This document shows, piece after piece, positions 20,015 to 29,114 of a stretch of DNA of 64,000 bases. Under the pieces are notes generated by a model, which saw nothing but the letters and a program-made list of their open reading frames with translations, was not told where the DNA came from and made no database searches. The stretch spans positions 212,349-276,348 of the forward strand of contig NZ_JAMOHZ010000008.1 in assembly GCF_024448715.1 (NCBI RefSeq), read 5' to 3'. The DNA is from Stutzerimonas stutzeri. GTDB lineage: Bacteria > Pseudomonadota > Gammaproteobacteria > Pseudomonadales > Pseudomonadaceae. Position numbers and translations under genes: made by a program. The first letter of the stretch is position 1. The number at the start of each line of letters is the position of its first letter.

Positions 20015-21103
20015 ATGAGCCGTCCGCAATTCGTCCCCGCCACCTACGACGCCCAACTCGCCGAGAAAGCCGCCCGGCTGGTCGAACTGCTGGCGCCCTT
20101 CGACGCGCCGGCTCCAGAGGTGTTCGACTCGCCGCGTGAGCACTACCGGCTGCGCACCGAATTTCGCCTGTGGCGCGAGGACGGCCAGCGCCATTACGCG
20201 ATGTTCGAGCAGGGCGACAAGCACACGCCGATCCTGATCGACGAGTTCCCCATCGCCAGCCGCCGCATCAATGAGCTAATGCCGCAACTGAAAGCCGCCT
20301 GGCAGGCCAGCGAAACACTGAGCTTTAAGCTGTTCCAGGTCGAGTTCCTGACCACCTTGTCCGGCGATGCGCTGATCACCCTCGCCTACCATCGCCCGCT
20401 GAACGACGCGTGGCAGGCCGAAGCCGAGCAGCTCGCTGCCAACCTGGGAGTTAGCATCGTCGGACGCTCGAAGGGCAAACGCATCGTCATTGGTCGCGAT
20501 TATGTCGAAGAAGAGCTGGTCGTAGCCGGTCGCAGCTTCCGCTATCGCCAGCCGGAAGGCGCCTTTACCCAGCCCAACGGCGAGGTTTGCCAGAAGATGC
20601 TCAACTGGGCACACGAGGTGCTCGGCGAGCGCGACGACGACCTGTTGGAACTCTACTGCGGCAACGGCAACTTCACCCTGCCGCTGGCGACCCGCGTATC
20701 CAAGGTGCTGGCAACCGAGATCAGCAAATCCTCGGTGAACGCAGCGCTGGCCAACCTCGACGACAACGGCATCGACAACGTGAGCCTGGTGCGGCTGTCT
20801 GCAGAAGAACTGACCCAGGCGTTGAACGAGGTGCGCCCGTTCCGCCGTCTGGCCGGCATCGACCTGAAAAGCTATGCCTTCGGCAGCGTTTTCGTTGACC
20901 CGCCGCGCGCCGGCATGGACCCGGACACTTGCGAGCTGACCCGCCGCTTCGAGCGCATCCTTTACATTTCCTGCAATCCGGAAACTCTGGCGGCGAATAT
21001 CGCCCAGCTGCACGACACTCATCGCATCGAGCGCTGTGCAATGTTCGACCAGTTTCCCTATACCCACCACATGGAGTCGGGCGTATTGCTGACTCGCAGA
21101 TAA
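20015..21103 (+). CDS. trmA: tRNA (uracil-54-C5)-methyltransferase TrmA
   Basis: It forms ribothymidine at position 54 of tRNAs with S-adenosylmethionine. The 362-residue length matches the gammaproteobacterial family. Motifs are [16 protein letters not shown] (SAM binding), [10 protein letters not shown], and the nucleophile cysteine in ISCNPETL; the C-terminus [17 protein letters not shown] is diagnostic of TrmA over RlmC or RlmD. I chose the ATG at 20015 ([15 protein letters not shown]), with CAAGAG upstream, over an in-frame start 66 bases earlier, because the family starts there. Confidence 0.95.
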   Translation: MSRPQFVPATYDAQLAEKAARLVELLAPFDAPAPEVFDSPREHYRLRTEFRLWREDGQRHYAMFEQGDKHTPILIDEFPIASRRINELMPQLKAAWQASETLSFKLFQVEFLTTLSGDALITLAYHRPLNDAWQAEAEQLAANLGVSIVGRSKGKRIVIGRDYVEEELVVAGRSFRYRQPEGAFTQPNGEVCQKMLNWAHEVLGERDDDLLELYCGNGNFTLPLATRVSKVLATEISKSSVNAALANLDDNGIDNVSLVRLSAEELTQALNEVRPFRRLAGIDLKSYAFGSVFVDPPRAGMDPDTCELTRRFERILYISCNPETLAANIAQLHDTHRIERCAMFDQFPYTHHMESGVLLTRR

Positions 21104-21219
21104 AAAGTGATTCAGATTGCAGCTCGTCGCATGTTTCGAGCGGTTGCAGGAGCTGCTCAGGGACATGCGTTGTCCCACCAATAGGTAGTTGTGGTTAAGC
21201 CTAATTGCGGGTGTTGCCT

Positions 21220-23073
21220 ATGCAAATTGATGTACCGCCCTCGCCAGATAGCCGCGAGGAGCTGATCGCTGATCGGCAAGCCCTGGAAATTCTCAACCGC
21301 ATCGGCGGTCGTCTGGCCGCCGAGCTCAACCTCGAAACAATGGTGCAAATGGTGACTGACGCCGGGGTCGAGCTGACCGGCGCCCAGTTCGGCGCTTTCT
21401 TCTACAACATACAGAACGAAGAAGGCGTCACCCATACCCTCTATGCGCTAGCCGGTGTACCTCGCGAAGCGTTCTCACGTTTTCCCCAGCCACGTGCGAC
21501 GGCAGTCTTTGCGCCGAGCTTCGCCGGCACGGAAATCATCCGGTCCGATGACATCACCCAGGACCCGCGCTACGGCAAGAGCGGGCCGCACTTTGGCATG
21601 CCACACGGCCATCTGCCGGTCACCAGCTACCTTGCGATCCCGGTGGTGTCGCGCACGGGTGAGGTGCTCGGGGCATTGTTGTTCGGGCACGAAAAGTCTG
21701 CTGTTTTCACCGCCCGCCATGAATGGCTGATGGCCGGTGTGGCCGGGCATGCAGCGGTGGCCTTCGATAACGCACGACTGCTCGAATCGGCGCAGCGCGA
21801 AATCACCGAACGTCGGCGGGCCGAAGAGGCCCTGCGCCAGTTCAACGAAACCCTGGAAGCGCGTGTTAAAGCACGCACCGCAGAGCTCGAACACATTCAC
21901 GAAGTATTGCGCCAGGCACAGAAGATGGAGGCTATCGGCCAGCTGACAGGCGGCATCGCCCATGACTTCAATAACCTGCTGCAAGGCATCGTGGGTTCGC
22001 TGGAAATGGCCAGGCGACGACTTGACCAGGGCCGCGCGGCCGAGCTGCCGCGCCATGTCGATGCCGCTATCGACTCGGCTCAACGCGCGGCCGGCCTGAC
22101 GCATCGGCTTTTAGCCTATTCGCGTCGACAACCGCTCGCCCCGAAAACCATCGACCTCAATCGACTGGTGGCTTCGCTGGACGACCTGCTGCAGCGCACA
22201 CTCGGCGAGACCATCCGTATCCGTAAGTTGCTTGCTGATGACCTCTGGCTGACCCAATGCGATCTGCACCAGATCGAAAGCTCGATCCTCAATCTGGCGA
22301 TCAATGCCCGCGACGCCATGCCCGACGGCGGAACCTTGACCATCGAGACCCGCAACGTGCATCTCGCCGCCCAGGAAGCGGCCGACGAGCTACAGGTCGC
22401 TGGCGGTGACTACGTCTGCCTGACCGTCACCGATACCGGCTGCGGAATGCCGCCGGAGGTGATCGCGCGCGCGTTCGACCCCTTCTTCACGACCAAACCC
22501 ATCGGCCAGGGCACCGGCCTCGGGCTGTCCATGGTTTACGGTTTCGCCCGCCAATCCGAAGGGCACACACAAATCAAGAGTGCGCCCGACGTTGGCACCT
22601 CGGTGTCGGTATTCCTCCCGCGCCAGCATGCGGTGCAACTGCCTGAGGGCGTCGTCGAGCTGACGCAGCAAACGCCCCAACCGCTACGTGGCGGCAGCGT
22701 ATTGCTGGTGGAGGACGAGCCGACTGTACGTTCAGTCGTGGCGAACGTGCTGCAGGACATGGGCTACAACGTTCTGCAGGCCCACGATGGCCCGACCGGG
22801 CTGGCGGTTCTGGAAACCGACGTGCAGCTGGATCTACTGGTCACCGACGTCGGCCTGCCTGGCCTGAATGGCAGGCAGTTGGCGGATCTCGCCCGGACCC
22901 GTCAGCCCGAGCTGAAGGTGTTGTTCATGACCGGCTACGCCGAGCATGCGCTGATGAAGGGCAACTTCATCGGTGAAGGCCTGGAGCTGATCACCAAGCC
23001 ATTCTCCATCGAAGCCTTTGCCCGGCAAGTCGCCGCGCTGGTCAGTGGCGGCCGTATCCGCGCCGCCAAGTGA
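21220..23073 (+). CDS. GAF-domain hybrid sensor histidine kinase with receiver
   Basis: This 617-residue cytosolic signalling protein has a GAF sensor domain (about 25-185), a short coiled coil (190-235), a HisKA/HATPase kinase core (phosphoacceptor His248 in GGIAHDFNNLLQ; ATP lid GQGTGLGLSMV) and a C-terminal receiver domain with phosphoacceptor Asp in LVTDVGLPGLNG and FMTGYAE. The IAHDFNNLL H-box and terminal receiver are typical of this Pseudomonas class. No membrane segment is seen. The ligand and the output regulator are unknown, and no partner response regulator is adjacent. An alternative TTG start lies 15 bases upstream. Confidence 0.85.
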   Translation: MQIDVPPSPDSREELIADRQALEILNRIGGRLAAELNLETMVQMVTDAGVELTGAQFGAFFYNIQNEEGVTHTLYALAGVPREAFSRFPQPRATAVFAPSFAGTEIIRSDDITQDPRYGKSGPHFGMPHGHLPVTSYLAIPVVSRTGEVLGALLFGHEKSAVFTARHEWLMAGVAGHAAVAFDNARLLESAQREITERRRAEEALRQFNETLEARVKARTAELEHIHEVLRQAQKMEAIGQLTGGIAHDFNNLLQGIVGSLEMARRRLDQGRAAELPRHVDAAIDSAQRAAGLTHRLLAYSRRQPLAPKTIDLNRLVASLDDLLQRTLGETIRIRKLLADDLWLTQCDLHQIESSILNLAINARDAMPDGGTLTIETRNVHLAAQEAADELQVAGGDYVCLTVTDTGCGMPPEVIARAFDPFFTTKPIGQGTGLGLSMVYGFARQSEGHTQIKSAPDVGTSVSVFLPRQHAVQLPEGVVELTQQTPQPLRGGSVLLVEDEPTVRSVVANVLQDMGYNVLQAHDGPTGLAVLETDVQLDLLVTDVGLPGLNGRQLADLARTRQPELKVLFMTGYAEHALMKGNFIGEGLELITKPFSIEAFARQVAALVSGGRIRAAK

Positions 23074-23186
23074 CACAGCATCGAGCACATCGGACGTATC
23101 AGCGTGCATCCGCTACCGCACCGTCGGTCAAGCCCTTGCGCGGCCGGCTGCTTGTTCATGCAAAAGGTCCTTGTCGGCCGGGCGGG

Positions 23187-23585
23187 CTACAGCAGGATTA
23201 CCGCCCAGATCAGGCCAATCAGGCACAGCGTTAGCAGTTGCGCCGCGCTGCCCATGTCCTTGGCCTGTTTGGATAGCGGGTGCAGTTCCAGGGAGATGCG
23301 ATCGACAGTGGCCTCGATGGCCGAATTGACCAGTTCGATGATCGGCGCCAGCAACGCAACGGCAATCAGGATTGCCCGCTCGGCCCGGCTGACATCGACG
23401 ACGAAAGCCAACGGGATCAGCAGCACTGCGAGCAGCACCAGTTGGCGGAAAGCCGCTTCGCCTACGTAGGCTGCCTTCAGGCCGGCCAGCGAATAGCCGC
23501 CAGCAAGCATGATTCGCCGCATGCCCCGACGGCCTTTCAGGGCCACGGCATCGGTGACCACCGGCACCAAACCTTCAGTGCTCAT
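23187..23585 (-). CDS. dgkA: Diacylglycerol kinase
   Basis: This 132-residue integral inner-membrane kinase phosphorylates diacylglycerol to phosphatidic acid, recycling the lipid left by membrane-derived head-group transfers. Three membrane helices and the family motif PIIELVNSAIEATVDRIS are visible; the protein ends LIGLIWAVILL. The start overlaps the stop of warB by 11 bases, so it is the last gene of the warA-warB-dgkA operon. The link fits: phosphoethanolamine or phosphoglycerol transferases such as the neighbour at 27109 generate diacylglycerol. Confidence 0.9.
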   Translation of the reverse strand: MSTEGLVPVVTDAVALKGRRGMRRIMLAGGYSLAGLKAAYVGEAAFRQLVLLAVLLIPLAFVVDVSRAERAILIAVALLAPIIELVNSAIEATVDRISLELHPLSKQAKDMGSAAQLLTLCLIGLIWAVILL

Positions 23586-24294
23586 CGGGCCCTCCACCAT
23601 TGGCGAAGGCAGCGTCATAGGCTTCTCTGAATAGGTGCAGATCCGTAAGCGGTATCTCGTCGCGGTGGCGGTAAAGCTGGCGCAGGTCGTGCCGGGAGGC
23701 CGCGCTGCGGCGCAAGCGACGACGGCTCTTTTCCAGATCCAGCAATGCGATCTCGACGCTTGTGCCGCCATCGCTCGGCCGAATGAAGATGTGTTTGGGG
23801 TAGCAGCAACCGTGCTGCCAGCGGCCACGGTGCACACGACTAAGCGTAACGCCGAGCTGCTGCAACATCTGCCGGTGCACGACATCGCCGTATCGCCGCT
23901 GCGCGCCGTCGCGGTACCAGGCATCGAGACTGACGAAGCCCTGCAATGCTTCGGTAACCAGTAGCGCCTGCCAGCGGCCGCCCTCTCGGCTAGCGCCGCA
24001 GTAGACCCGTTCCGGCACGCGCACCCCGAGTCGCTCGAATGCGCTCAGCGCAACCTGCTCGCGCAACACGGTCGGCCGGCCGAAAGGATGACGCAGCGAG
24101 CGGTACAGATGCCCAACCTGACGTTTGCAGTAGAGCGCTGGCCTCGAACGGTCGCGAGGCTGGAGGAGCTGCACGCCACTTTCGCCGTCGCGACGCACAT
24201 TGGGTGGCTCGACCCATTCACCCTGAGCATTCCACCAGCGCTGAAACACGCTACTGACTGGGCTGGGGCTCGATAGAACAATCTGTCCGACCAT
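23575..24294 (-). CDS. warB: Lipopolysaccharide core kinase of the InaA/WaaP type (WarB)
   Basis: This 239-residue protein is related to Rdd/WaaP-type kinases that phosphorylate lipopolysaccharide core sugars on the cytoplasmic side. Kinase-like landmarks are the YCKRQ lysine segment near residue 50, the H-x-D-equivalent RVHRGRWQHGCCYPKHIF and the metal-binding LLDLEKSRRR. In Pseudomonas fluorescens and P. putida the equivalent gene (inaA/wapQ/warB) lies in the ColR/ColS locus and is ColR controlled. The start is 2 bases from the warA stop. Its exact phosphorylation site is unknown. Confidence 0.82.
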   Translation of the reverse strand: MVGQIVLSSPSPVSSVFQRWWNAQGEWVEPPNVRRDGESGVQLLQPRDRSRPALYCKRQVGHLYRSLRHPFGRPTVLREQVALSAFERLGVRVPERVYCGASREGGRWQALLVTEALQGFVSLDAWYRDGAQRRYGDVVHRQMLQQLGVTLSRVHRGRWQHGCCYPKHIFIRPSDGGTSVEIALLDLEKSRRRLRRSAASRHDLRQLYRHRDEIPLTDLHLFREAYDAAFANGGGPDEH

Positions 24295-24296
24295 GC

Positions 24297-24974
24297 TCAG
24301 CCCCTTTTGCGTAACACGTAGACCCGCCACATGGCGTAACCGGGCAGGAAGTCGTTGTGTCCGACAATGTCGAAGCCGGCCTGGCGGAACTCGGCCTCGA
24401 CCACCGAACGTTGCACCACGAAGCGATTCTGGTTGGCCTTGGCCGGGCGACGGCGCTCCAGGCGCTTGCGTTTCCAGGCTTTGTAGTTGCCATCTACCCA
24501 TAGCGACAGAATCACCGTGTCGCGGCTGACCCGATGAAATTCACGCAGCATCGCCAGTCGATGAGCCGGATCGGCAATGTGGTGCAGCAGGCGCATACAG
24601 AAGATGCTGTCGACAGCGTTATTGCCCATGTCGATGGCGAACGCCGAGGTTTGGAAGGTTTCCACCCGCTTGACCACTTCCAGCGGCTGCGCGGCCTGGG
24701 CGATCGCCAGCATGTCGGCGGAATTGTCCGCGGCAAGGATCATCCGGCTTGGGTGCTCGGCCAGCAGCGGCCAGAAACGCCCGGCGCCGCAGGGCAGGTC
24801 GAGTACCAGATCGGGGTCGCCGGCAAGTTTCAGCGCGCGCCGCGCTAGTTGCTCGTCACGCCAGTGCGACAGGCGTCGAGCCAGGCCGTCCTGGTGTTTT
24901 TGCAGGTACTGATGGGCGTGCTCGCGGTCGTATTTGCGCGAGAAGTCCAGTTCGATGGGGCTCGGTCTCGTCAT
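24297..24974 (-). CDS. warA: SAM-dependent methyltransferase of the colRS locus (WarA)
   Basis: This 225-residue class I methyltransferase has the SAM-binding motif VLDLPCGAGRF, the acidic loop ILAADNSADML and the helix-strand region around SIFCMRLLHHIAD. It is the first gene of the unit warA-warB-dgkA, directly downstream of colS. The equivalent gene (orf222/warA) in other pseudomonads is controlled by ColR and affects the outer membrane; the methyl acceptor is not established. A ColR-like element lies 70-86 bases upstream of the start, overlapping the colS stop. Confidence 0.82.
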   Translation of the reverse strand: MTRPSPIELDFSRKYDREHAHQYLQKHQDGLARRLSHWRDEQLARRALKLAGDPDLVLDLPCGAGRFWPLLAEHPSRMILAADNSADMLAIAQAAQPLEVVKRVETFQTSAFAIDMGNNAVDSIFCMRLLHHIADPAHRLAMLREFHRVSRDTVILSLWVDGNYKAWKRKRLERRRPAKANQNRFVVQRSVVEAEFRQAGFDIVGHNDFLPGYAMWRVYVLRKRG

Positions 24975-25031
24975 GGCGGGCGTTCCGGTTAGAAGCAGAA
25001 CGCCAAATTAGCGAGGCCGGGATCAAGGCTC

Positions 25032-25060
25032 TGTCAAAAGGATGTGAAAAAAATGTCAAG
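25032..25060 (-). promoter_or_regulatory. ColR-like binding element upstream of warA
   Basis: On the minus strand this 29-base site has TTGACA, then TTTTTTCACATCC, then a second TTGACA 22 bases after the first. The 16 bases at 25044-25059 (TTGACATTTTTTTCAC) fit the ColR consensus I recall from P. putida, which ends TTTTTCAC. The element overlaps the colS stop codon. A closely similar copy lies at 27022-27050. Confidence 0.65.
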
Positions 25061-26327
25061 CGTCGCCGTCCAGCCGTACCCGGAAGCAGCTGCCTTGGGG
25101 TTGACGCTGCTGTACGCCGACTTGCCAGCCCTGATGCGCGCAGATCCGCTTGACCAGTGACAGGCCCAGCCCGAGCCCCTCACCGCGCGCCTCGGCGCCG
25201 CGCACGAATGGTTGGAACATGAGTTGTTGCTGATCCAGTGGAATGCCGACGCCGGTGTCTTCGACGCGAAACCCGGTGCGCTCGAGAATCAGGCATACCG
25301 TGCCGGTTTCGGTGTAGTGCAGGGCATTGCGCAACAGGTTGGACATCACCGTGCTCAACAGCGTGTGGTTGTATTCGCCCGCACTGTGGCTTTCGGCGAT
25401 CACCTCGAAACTCAGCCCCTTGTCGCGCATCAGCGGCCCCCAGCGTTCGGCCTGTTCCTCGGTGACGCTGGTCAAGCTGGCGCTGCCGCCCAGCGCTGTC
25501 TGCTCCGGCCGCGCGCGCGCCAGCATCAGAAAGGTCTGCACCAATTCGTGCATCTCCTTTGCTGCGCGTTCAATGCGCTGCGCCTGGGTACCGGCCTTGC
25601 CCGGCAACTCGGCCTGATCGAGCAACTCACAAGCGCCGAGAATGACCATCAGCGGCGTGCGCAGCTCGTGGCTGACATCGGCAGTGAACAGCCGCTCGCG
25701 CTCCAGAGTCTGACGCAGCTGGCCGAGGGTACTGTCGAAGGCCGCAGCCAGATGGCCCACTTCGTCGTCGGGATATTGCAGCGCCAGCGGTGGCGCCAGC
25801 GGATGCAATTGATCGCGATGGCGCACCTGCTGAGCCAGGCGCGTCACGGGTGCCATTACCGTGCGCGCCATTAGTAGGCCAAGTAACCACGCGCCGGCAA
25901 CGCTGAGCAGAAACCCCCCGAGCACCACATTGAACAGCACATTTTCACGGGCCTCGAATTCATGTTGCTCCTGGACCAGGAGATAGCGCTCGCCCGCGCT
26001 TTCACGGACATAGACGTAATACGCCTCATCGCCCCTGACCAACTCGGTGAAACCCTCAGCCAACCCTGCCAACTCATCAGGCACAGCGTACTGGGGCATG
26101 TTCGAGGCATAGAACGAGGTACTTGAATCCAGACGCGGCGCAACGCCCTGGCGCAGATCCTCGTTAAGCACGATATCCAGCTCGCGGCCCAACTCCTCGG
26201 TTACCAGATGCTCCTCGATGGAATGCACCACCGCGACGATACCGAGCGAGAAGATGCCGCTGACCGCCAGGGTCGTCAACGTAAAGGCAATGACGATGCG
26301 ACGCGCGAATGGCTGTTTAGCCAGCAT
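25056..26327 (-). CDS. colS: Sensor histidine kinase ColS
   Basis: This 423-residue membrane kinase in relatives senses excess zinc or iron and activates ColR to protect the envelope. The order is membrane helix (about 9-36), a periplasmic domain of about 100 residues rich in Glu, His and Asp (HSIEEHLVTEEL and an EARE tetrapeptide, compare the metal-binding ExxE of ColS), a second helix (about 140-165), HAMP, an H-box DVSHELRTPLM, and ATP-binding motifs ending GLGLGLSLVKRI. It overlaps colR by 11 bases. I chose the start at 26327 by fit to the family and that overlap. Confidence 0.92.
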   Translation of the reverse strand: MLAKQPFARRIVIAFTLTTLAVSGIFSLGIVAVVHSIEEHLVTEELGRELDIVLNEDLRQGVAPRLDSSTSFYASNMPQYAVPDELAGLAEGFTELVRGDEAYYVYVRESAGERYLLVQEQHEFEARENVLFNVVLGGFLLSVAGAWLLGLLMARTVMAPVTRLAQQVRHRDQLHPLAPPLALQYPDDEVGHLAAAFDSTLGQLRQTLERERLFTADVSHELRTPLMVILGACELLDQAELPGKAGTQAQRIERAAKEMHELVQTFLMLARARPEQTALGGSASLTSVTEEQAERWGPLMRDKGLSFEVIAESHSAGEYNHTLLSTVMSNLLRNALHYTETGTVCLILERTGFRVEDTGVGIPLDQQQLMFQPFVRGAEARGEGLGLGLSLVKRICAHQGWQVGVQQRQPQGSCFRVRLDGDA

Positions 26328-27000
26328 GGGGCATCTCCGCCAGGCGGAAGCCGACTCCATGCACGGTGTGCAGCAGCGGCGCGGCGAAGGGTTTGTCGAG
26401 TACTTGGCGCAACTGGTGAATATGGCTGCGCAGGCTGTCACTGTCGGGGATATCGTCGCCCCATAGCGCTTCTTCCAGCTGCTCGCGGCGCACCACCGCC
26501 GGGCTCTTCTTCATCAGGATCGTCAGCAGCTTGTGGCCGATGGGGTTCAGCCGCAACGGCTGGCCGCCACGAGTGGCCTGCAACGTATCGAGGTTGTAAT
26601 GCAGATCGCCGACCTGTAGCTCATTTTTACGCGAGCCCTGGCTGCGCCGCAGCACAGCTTCGATGCGCGCGACCAGCTCCGACAGCGCGAACGGCTTGAT
26701 CAAATAATCGTCGGCGCCGACGCCGAGCCCCTGCAGGCGATCATCGAGCGCATCGCGCGCCGTCAGCATGATGATCGGTGTATCGCGCCGGGCGTCTTCG
26801 CGAAGGCGTTTGCACACCTGCAAGCCGTCGATACCCGGCAGCATGATGTCCAGCACGATCAAATCGTAGTGGCTGGTCGCCGCCAGGTGCAGCCCGCTCA
26901 GCCCATCCTGCGCGCAGTCGACCACGTAGCCCTTGAGTTCGAGGAAATCCAGCACGTTGGCAAGAATGTCTCGGTTGTCTTCGATGACCAGAATGCGCAT
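26317..27000 (-). CDS. colR: OmpR-type response regulator ColR
   Basis: This 227-residue two-component transcription factor has a receiver domain (1-120) with phosphoacceptor Asp51 (VLDIMLPG) and the conserved lysine in YLIKPF. A winged-helix DNA-binding domain follows (about 130-220, ending HTVHGVGFRLAE). With ColS it controls membrane-maintenance genes, including the downstream warAB unit. The start at 27000 gives the family's length. The gene is divergent from the LTA-synthase-like gene; a ColR-like element sits between them, 22 bases upstream of this start, so autoregulation is possible. Confidence 0.93.
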   Translation of the reverse strand: MRILVIEDNRDILANVLDFLELKGYVVDCAQDGLSGLHLAATSHYDLIVLDIMLPGIDGLQVCKRLREDARRDTPIIMLTARDALDDRLQGLGVGADDYLIKPFALSELVARIEAVLRRSQGSRKNELQVGDLHYNLDTLQATRGGQPLRLNPIGHKLLTILMKKSPAVVRREQLEEALWGDDIPDSDSLRSHIHQLRQVLDKPFAAPLLHTVHGVGFRLAEMPHAG

Positions 27001-27021
27001 GGCGGCTCGCTCGCAGGAATA

Positions 27022-27050
27022 CATGACGTTTTTTTCACAGCTTCTTGACG
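27022..27050 (+). promoter_or_regulatory. ColR-like binding element upstream of the LTA-synthase-like gene
   Basis: This 29-base element reads TGACG, then TTTTTTTCACA, then TTGACG, with the two TGAC boxes 22 bases apart. It matches the site at 25032-25060 at about 22-24 of 29 positions and has the same orientation relative to the gene it faces. It lies in the 108-base gap between divergent colR and the gene at 27109. Confidence 0.6.
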
Positions 27051-27108
27051 AAGGGCTCACGGGTACGTCGACAGACTTCGGCACGTTTTCCCATTTCGGA
27101 ATCATACG

Positions 27109-29070
27109 ATGCCAACTCTCCGCCATGCTCAGCTCCGTTACCTCTCATTGCTGCTCGGCCTTTGGCTGGTGGCCTTTGTGCTCACCCGCACGGCATTGCT
27201 GGCCAGTCACTGGCAAGAAGCCGGAACCGGCGCCAGCGGGCTGTTGACCGTTTATGGCGTGGGGCTGCTCTACGACCTCGCCTACCTCGCGTTTGCCGCC
27301 GTGCCACTTGGCGTGTATCTCCTGCTCTGTCCCGAGCGCATCTGGACTAGCCGTTGGCATCGCGCCTGGCTGCAGCTGTTATTGGCTGTCAGCCTCTACG
27401 CCATGCTGTTCACGGCGGTGGCCGAGTGGTTGTTCTGGGACGAGTTCGGGGTGCGCTTCAACTTCATCGCCGTGGATTACCTGGTCTATTCCGACGAGGT
27501 CGTGAACAACATTCTGGAGTCCTACCCGGTCTACCCATTGCTGGCGTTGTTGGCGCTTCTGGCGCTGGTCGTCGCCGCGGCGTTGCAGCGACCACTGCGA
27601 CAAGCCCTCGACGCGCCCCTGCTGCCATGGCGCGGGCGCTTGGCCGCAATTGCCAGCCTGACGGGCCTGGCGCTTGGCATAGCGCTGACCGTAGGCCAGG
27701 ACTTTCCGCGCAGCTCCGGCGGCAATGCCTATCAGCGTGAACTAGCGAGCAATGGCCCGTTTCAATTCTTCGCGGCCTTTCGCAACAATGAACTCGACTA
27801 CCAACAGTTCTACGCGACGCTGCCGGAGGCCGAAGTCGCCGTCCAGTTGCGTCGTGAGATCAGCGAACCCAACGCACGCTTCATCGTCGGCAGCGATCCT
27901 TTGGACATTCGCCGTGTGATCGACAATCCGGGGCAGCCGAAGGCGCTCAACGTCGTGCTCGTCACCATCGAAAGCCTTAGCGCCAAATATTTGGGCAGCT
28001 TTGGCGACACGCGCGGTCTGACGCCGAACCTCGACGAATTGCGCCGCCAGAGCCTGTTCTTCAACAACTTCTACGCCACCGGGACACGCACCGACCGTGG
28101 TCTGGAAGCCATCACTTTGTCCGTCCCACCCACTCCAGGGCGCTCGATCGTCAAGCGAATCGGCCGTGAAAGCGGCTTCGCCAGTCTCGGCCAACAGCTC
28201 TCAGCACAGGGGTACGACAGCGCGTTCCTGTACGGCGGACGGGGCTACTTCGACAACATGAGCGCTTTTTTCAGTGGCAACGGCTACCGCGTCGTCGACC
28301 AGAGCAGCGCTAACGAGGCGGACATTCATTTCAAAAATGCCTGGGGCATGGCCGATGAGGACCTTTACCGCCTGGCGATCAAGGAGGCGGACACTGACTA
28401 TGCAGCCGGCAAGCCGTTCTTCCTGCAACTGATGACCACGTCCAACCATCGGCCGTATACCTATCCCGAGGGCCGCATCGATATTCCATCGGGCGATGGC
28501 CGGGAAGGCGCGGTGAAGTACACCGATCATGCGATCGGCGAGTTCCTGCGCGACGCTCGCGGCAAGCCCTGGTTCGACAACACCCTGTTCGTCTTCGTCG
28601 CCGACCATACGGCCGGCAGCGCAGGCTCGCAGGACCTGCCGGTGGCCAACTATCACATACCGTTGTTCGTCTATGCGCCGACGCTTATCGCGCCGCGCGA
28701 AGTGTCGATGGTCGCCAGTCAGATCGACATAGCACCGACGCTACTCGGCTTGCTCAACCTGGACTACGTCTCGACCTTCTTCGGTCGCAACCTCCTGCGC
28801 GACGATGCCAAGCCAGGCCGTGCGCTGATTGGCAACTACCAGCATCTGGGACTTTTCGACGGTAAAGACCTGGCGATTCTCAGCCCCCGCCGGGTGGTGC
28901 GTCGCCACGACGATGCGCTTCAGATCAGCCGAGAATCCCGGGCGACGCCGGACGATAGCTTGGTGGCGCGCGACATCGCTTATTACCAGGGCGCCAGCCA
29001 TGACTACACCCACACGCTGCTGGGCTGGCTGCCCAAGCCGCCTGCAGGCACTCGCCTCAGCCAGCGCTGA
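27109..29070 (+). CDS. LTA-synthase-like membrane phosphotransferase (sulfatase fold)
   Basis: This 653-residue inner-membrane enzyme has about five N-terminal transmembrane helices (residues 10-220) followed by a periplasmic sulfatase-type domain. Metal and nucleophile landmarks are VTIESLSAKYLG, the putative catalytic threonine in FYATGTRTDRGLEAI, and FVADHTAGSAG with Asp and His ligands. Gram-negative relatives transfer phosphoglycerol or similar head groups from phospholipids to periplasmic glycans or lipids, releasing diacylglycerol. That fits the presence of dgkA and a PAP2 phosphatase nearby. The acceptor is unknown. It is followed 44 bases later by the PAP2 gene. Confidence 0.85.
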   Translation: MPTLRHAQLRYLSLLLGLWLVAFVLTRTALLASHWQEAGTGASGLLTVYGVGLLYDLAYLAFAAVPLGVYLLLCPERIWTSRWHRAWLQLLLAVSLYAMLFTAVAEWLFWDEFGVRFNFIAVDYLVYSDEVVNNILESYPVYPLLALLALLALVVAAALQRPLRQALDAPLLPWRGRLAAIASLTGLALGIALTVGQDFPRSSGGNAYQRELASNGPFQFFAAFRNNELDYQQFYATLPEAEVAVQLRREISEPNARFIVGSDPLDIRRVIDNPGQPKALNVVLVTIESLSAKYLGSFGDTRGLTPNLDELRRQSLFFNNFYATGTRTDRGLEAITLSVPPTPGRSIVKRIGRESGFASLGQQLSAQGYDSAFLYGGRGYFDNMSAFFSGNGYRVVDQSSANEADIHFKNAWGMADEDLYRLAIKEADTDYAAGKPFFLQLMTTSNHRPYTYPEGRIDIPSGDGREGAVKYTDHAIGEFLRDARGKPWFDNTLFVFVADHTAGSAGSQDLPVANYHIPLFVYAPTLIAPREVSMVASQIDIAPTLLGLLNLDYVSTFFGRNLLRDDAKPGRALIGNYQHLGLFDGKDLAILSPRRVVRRHDDALQISRESRATPDDSLVARDIAYYQGASHDYTHTLLGWLPKPPAGTRLSQR

Positions 29071-29114
29071 GCCCTTTCCGCCCCGTGTAAGCGGGGCCAT
29101 CGATTGAGCCGAAC

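Noticed and set aside
20276..21181. 301-codon minus frame opposite trmA
   Set aside because: It is antisense to a well-supported gene, has a typical shadow composition and no family resemblance.
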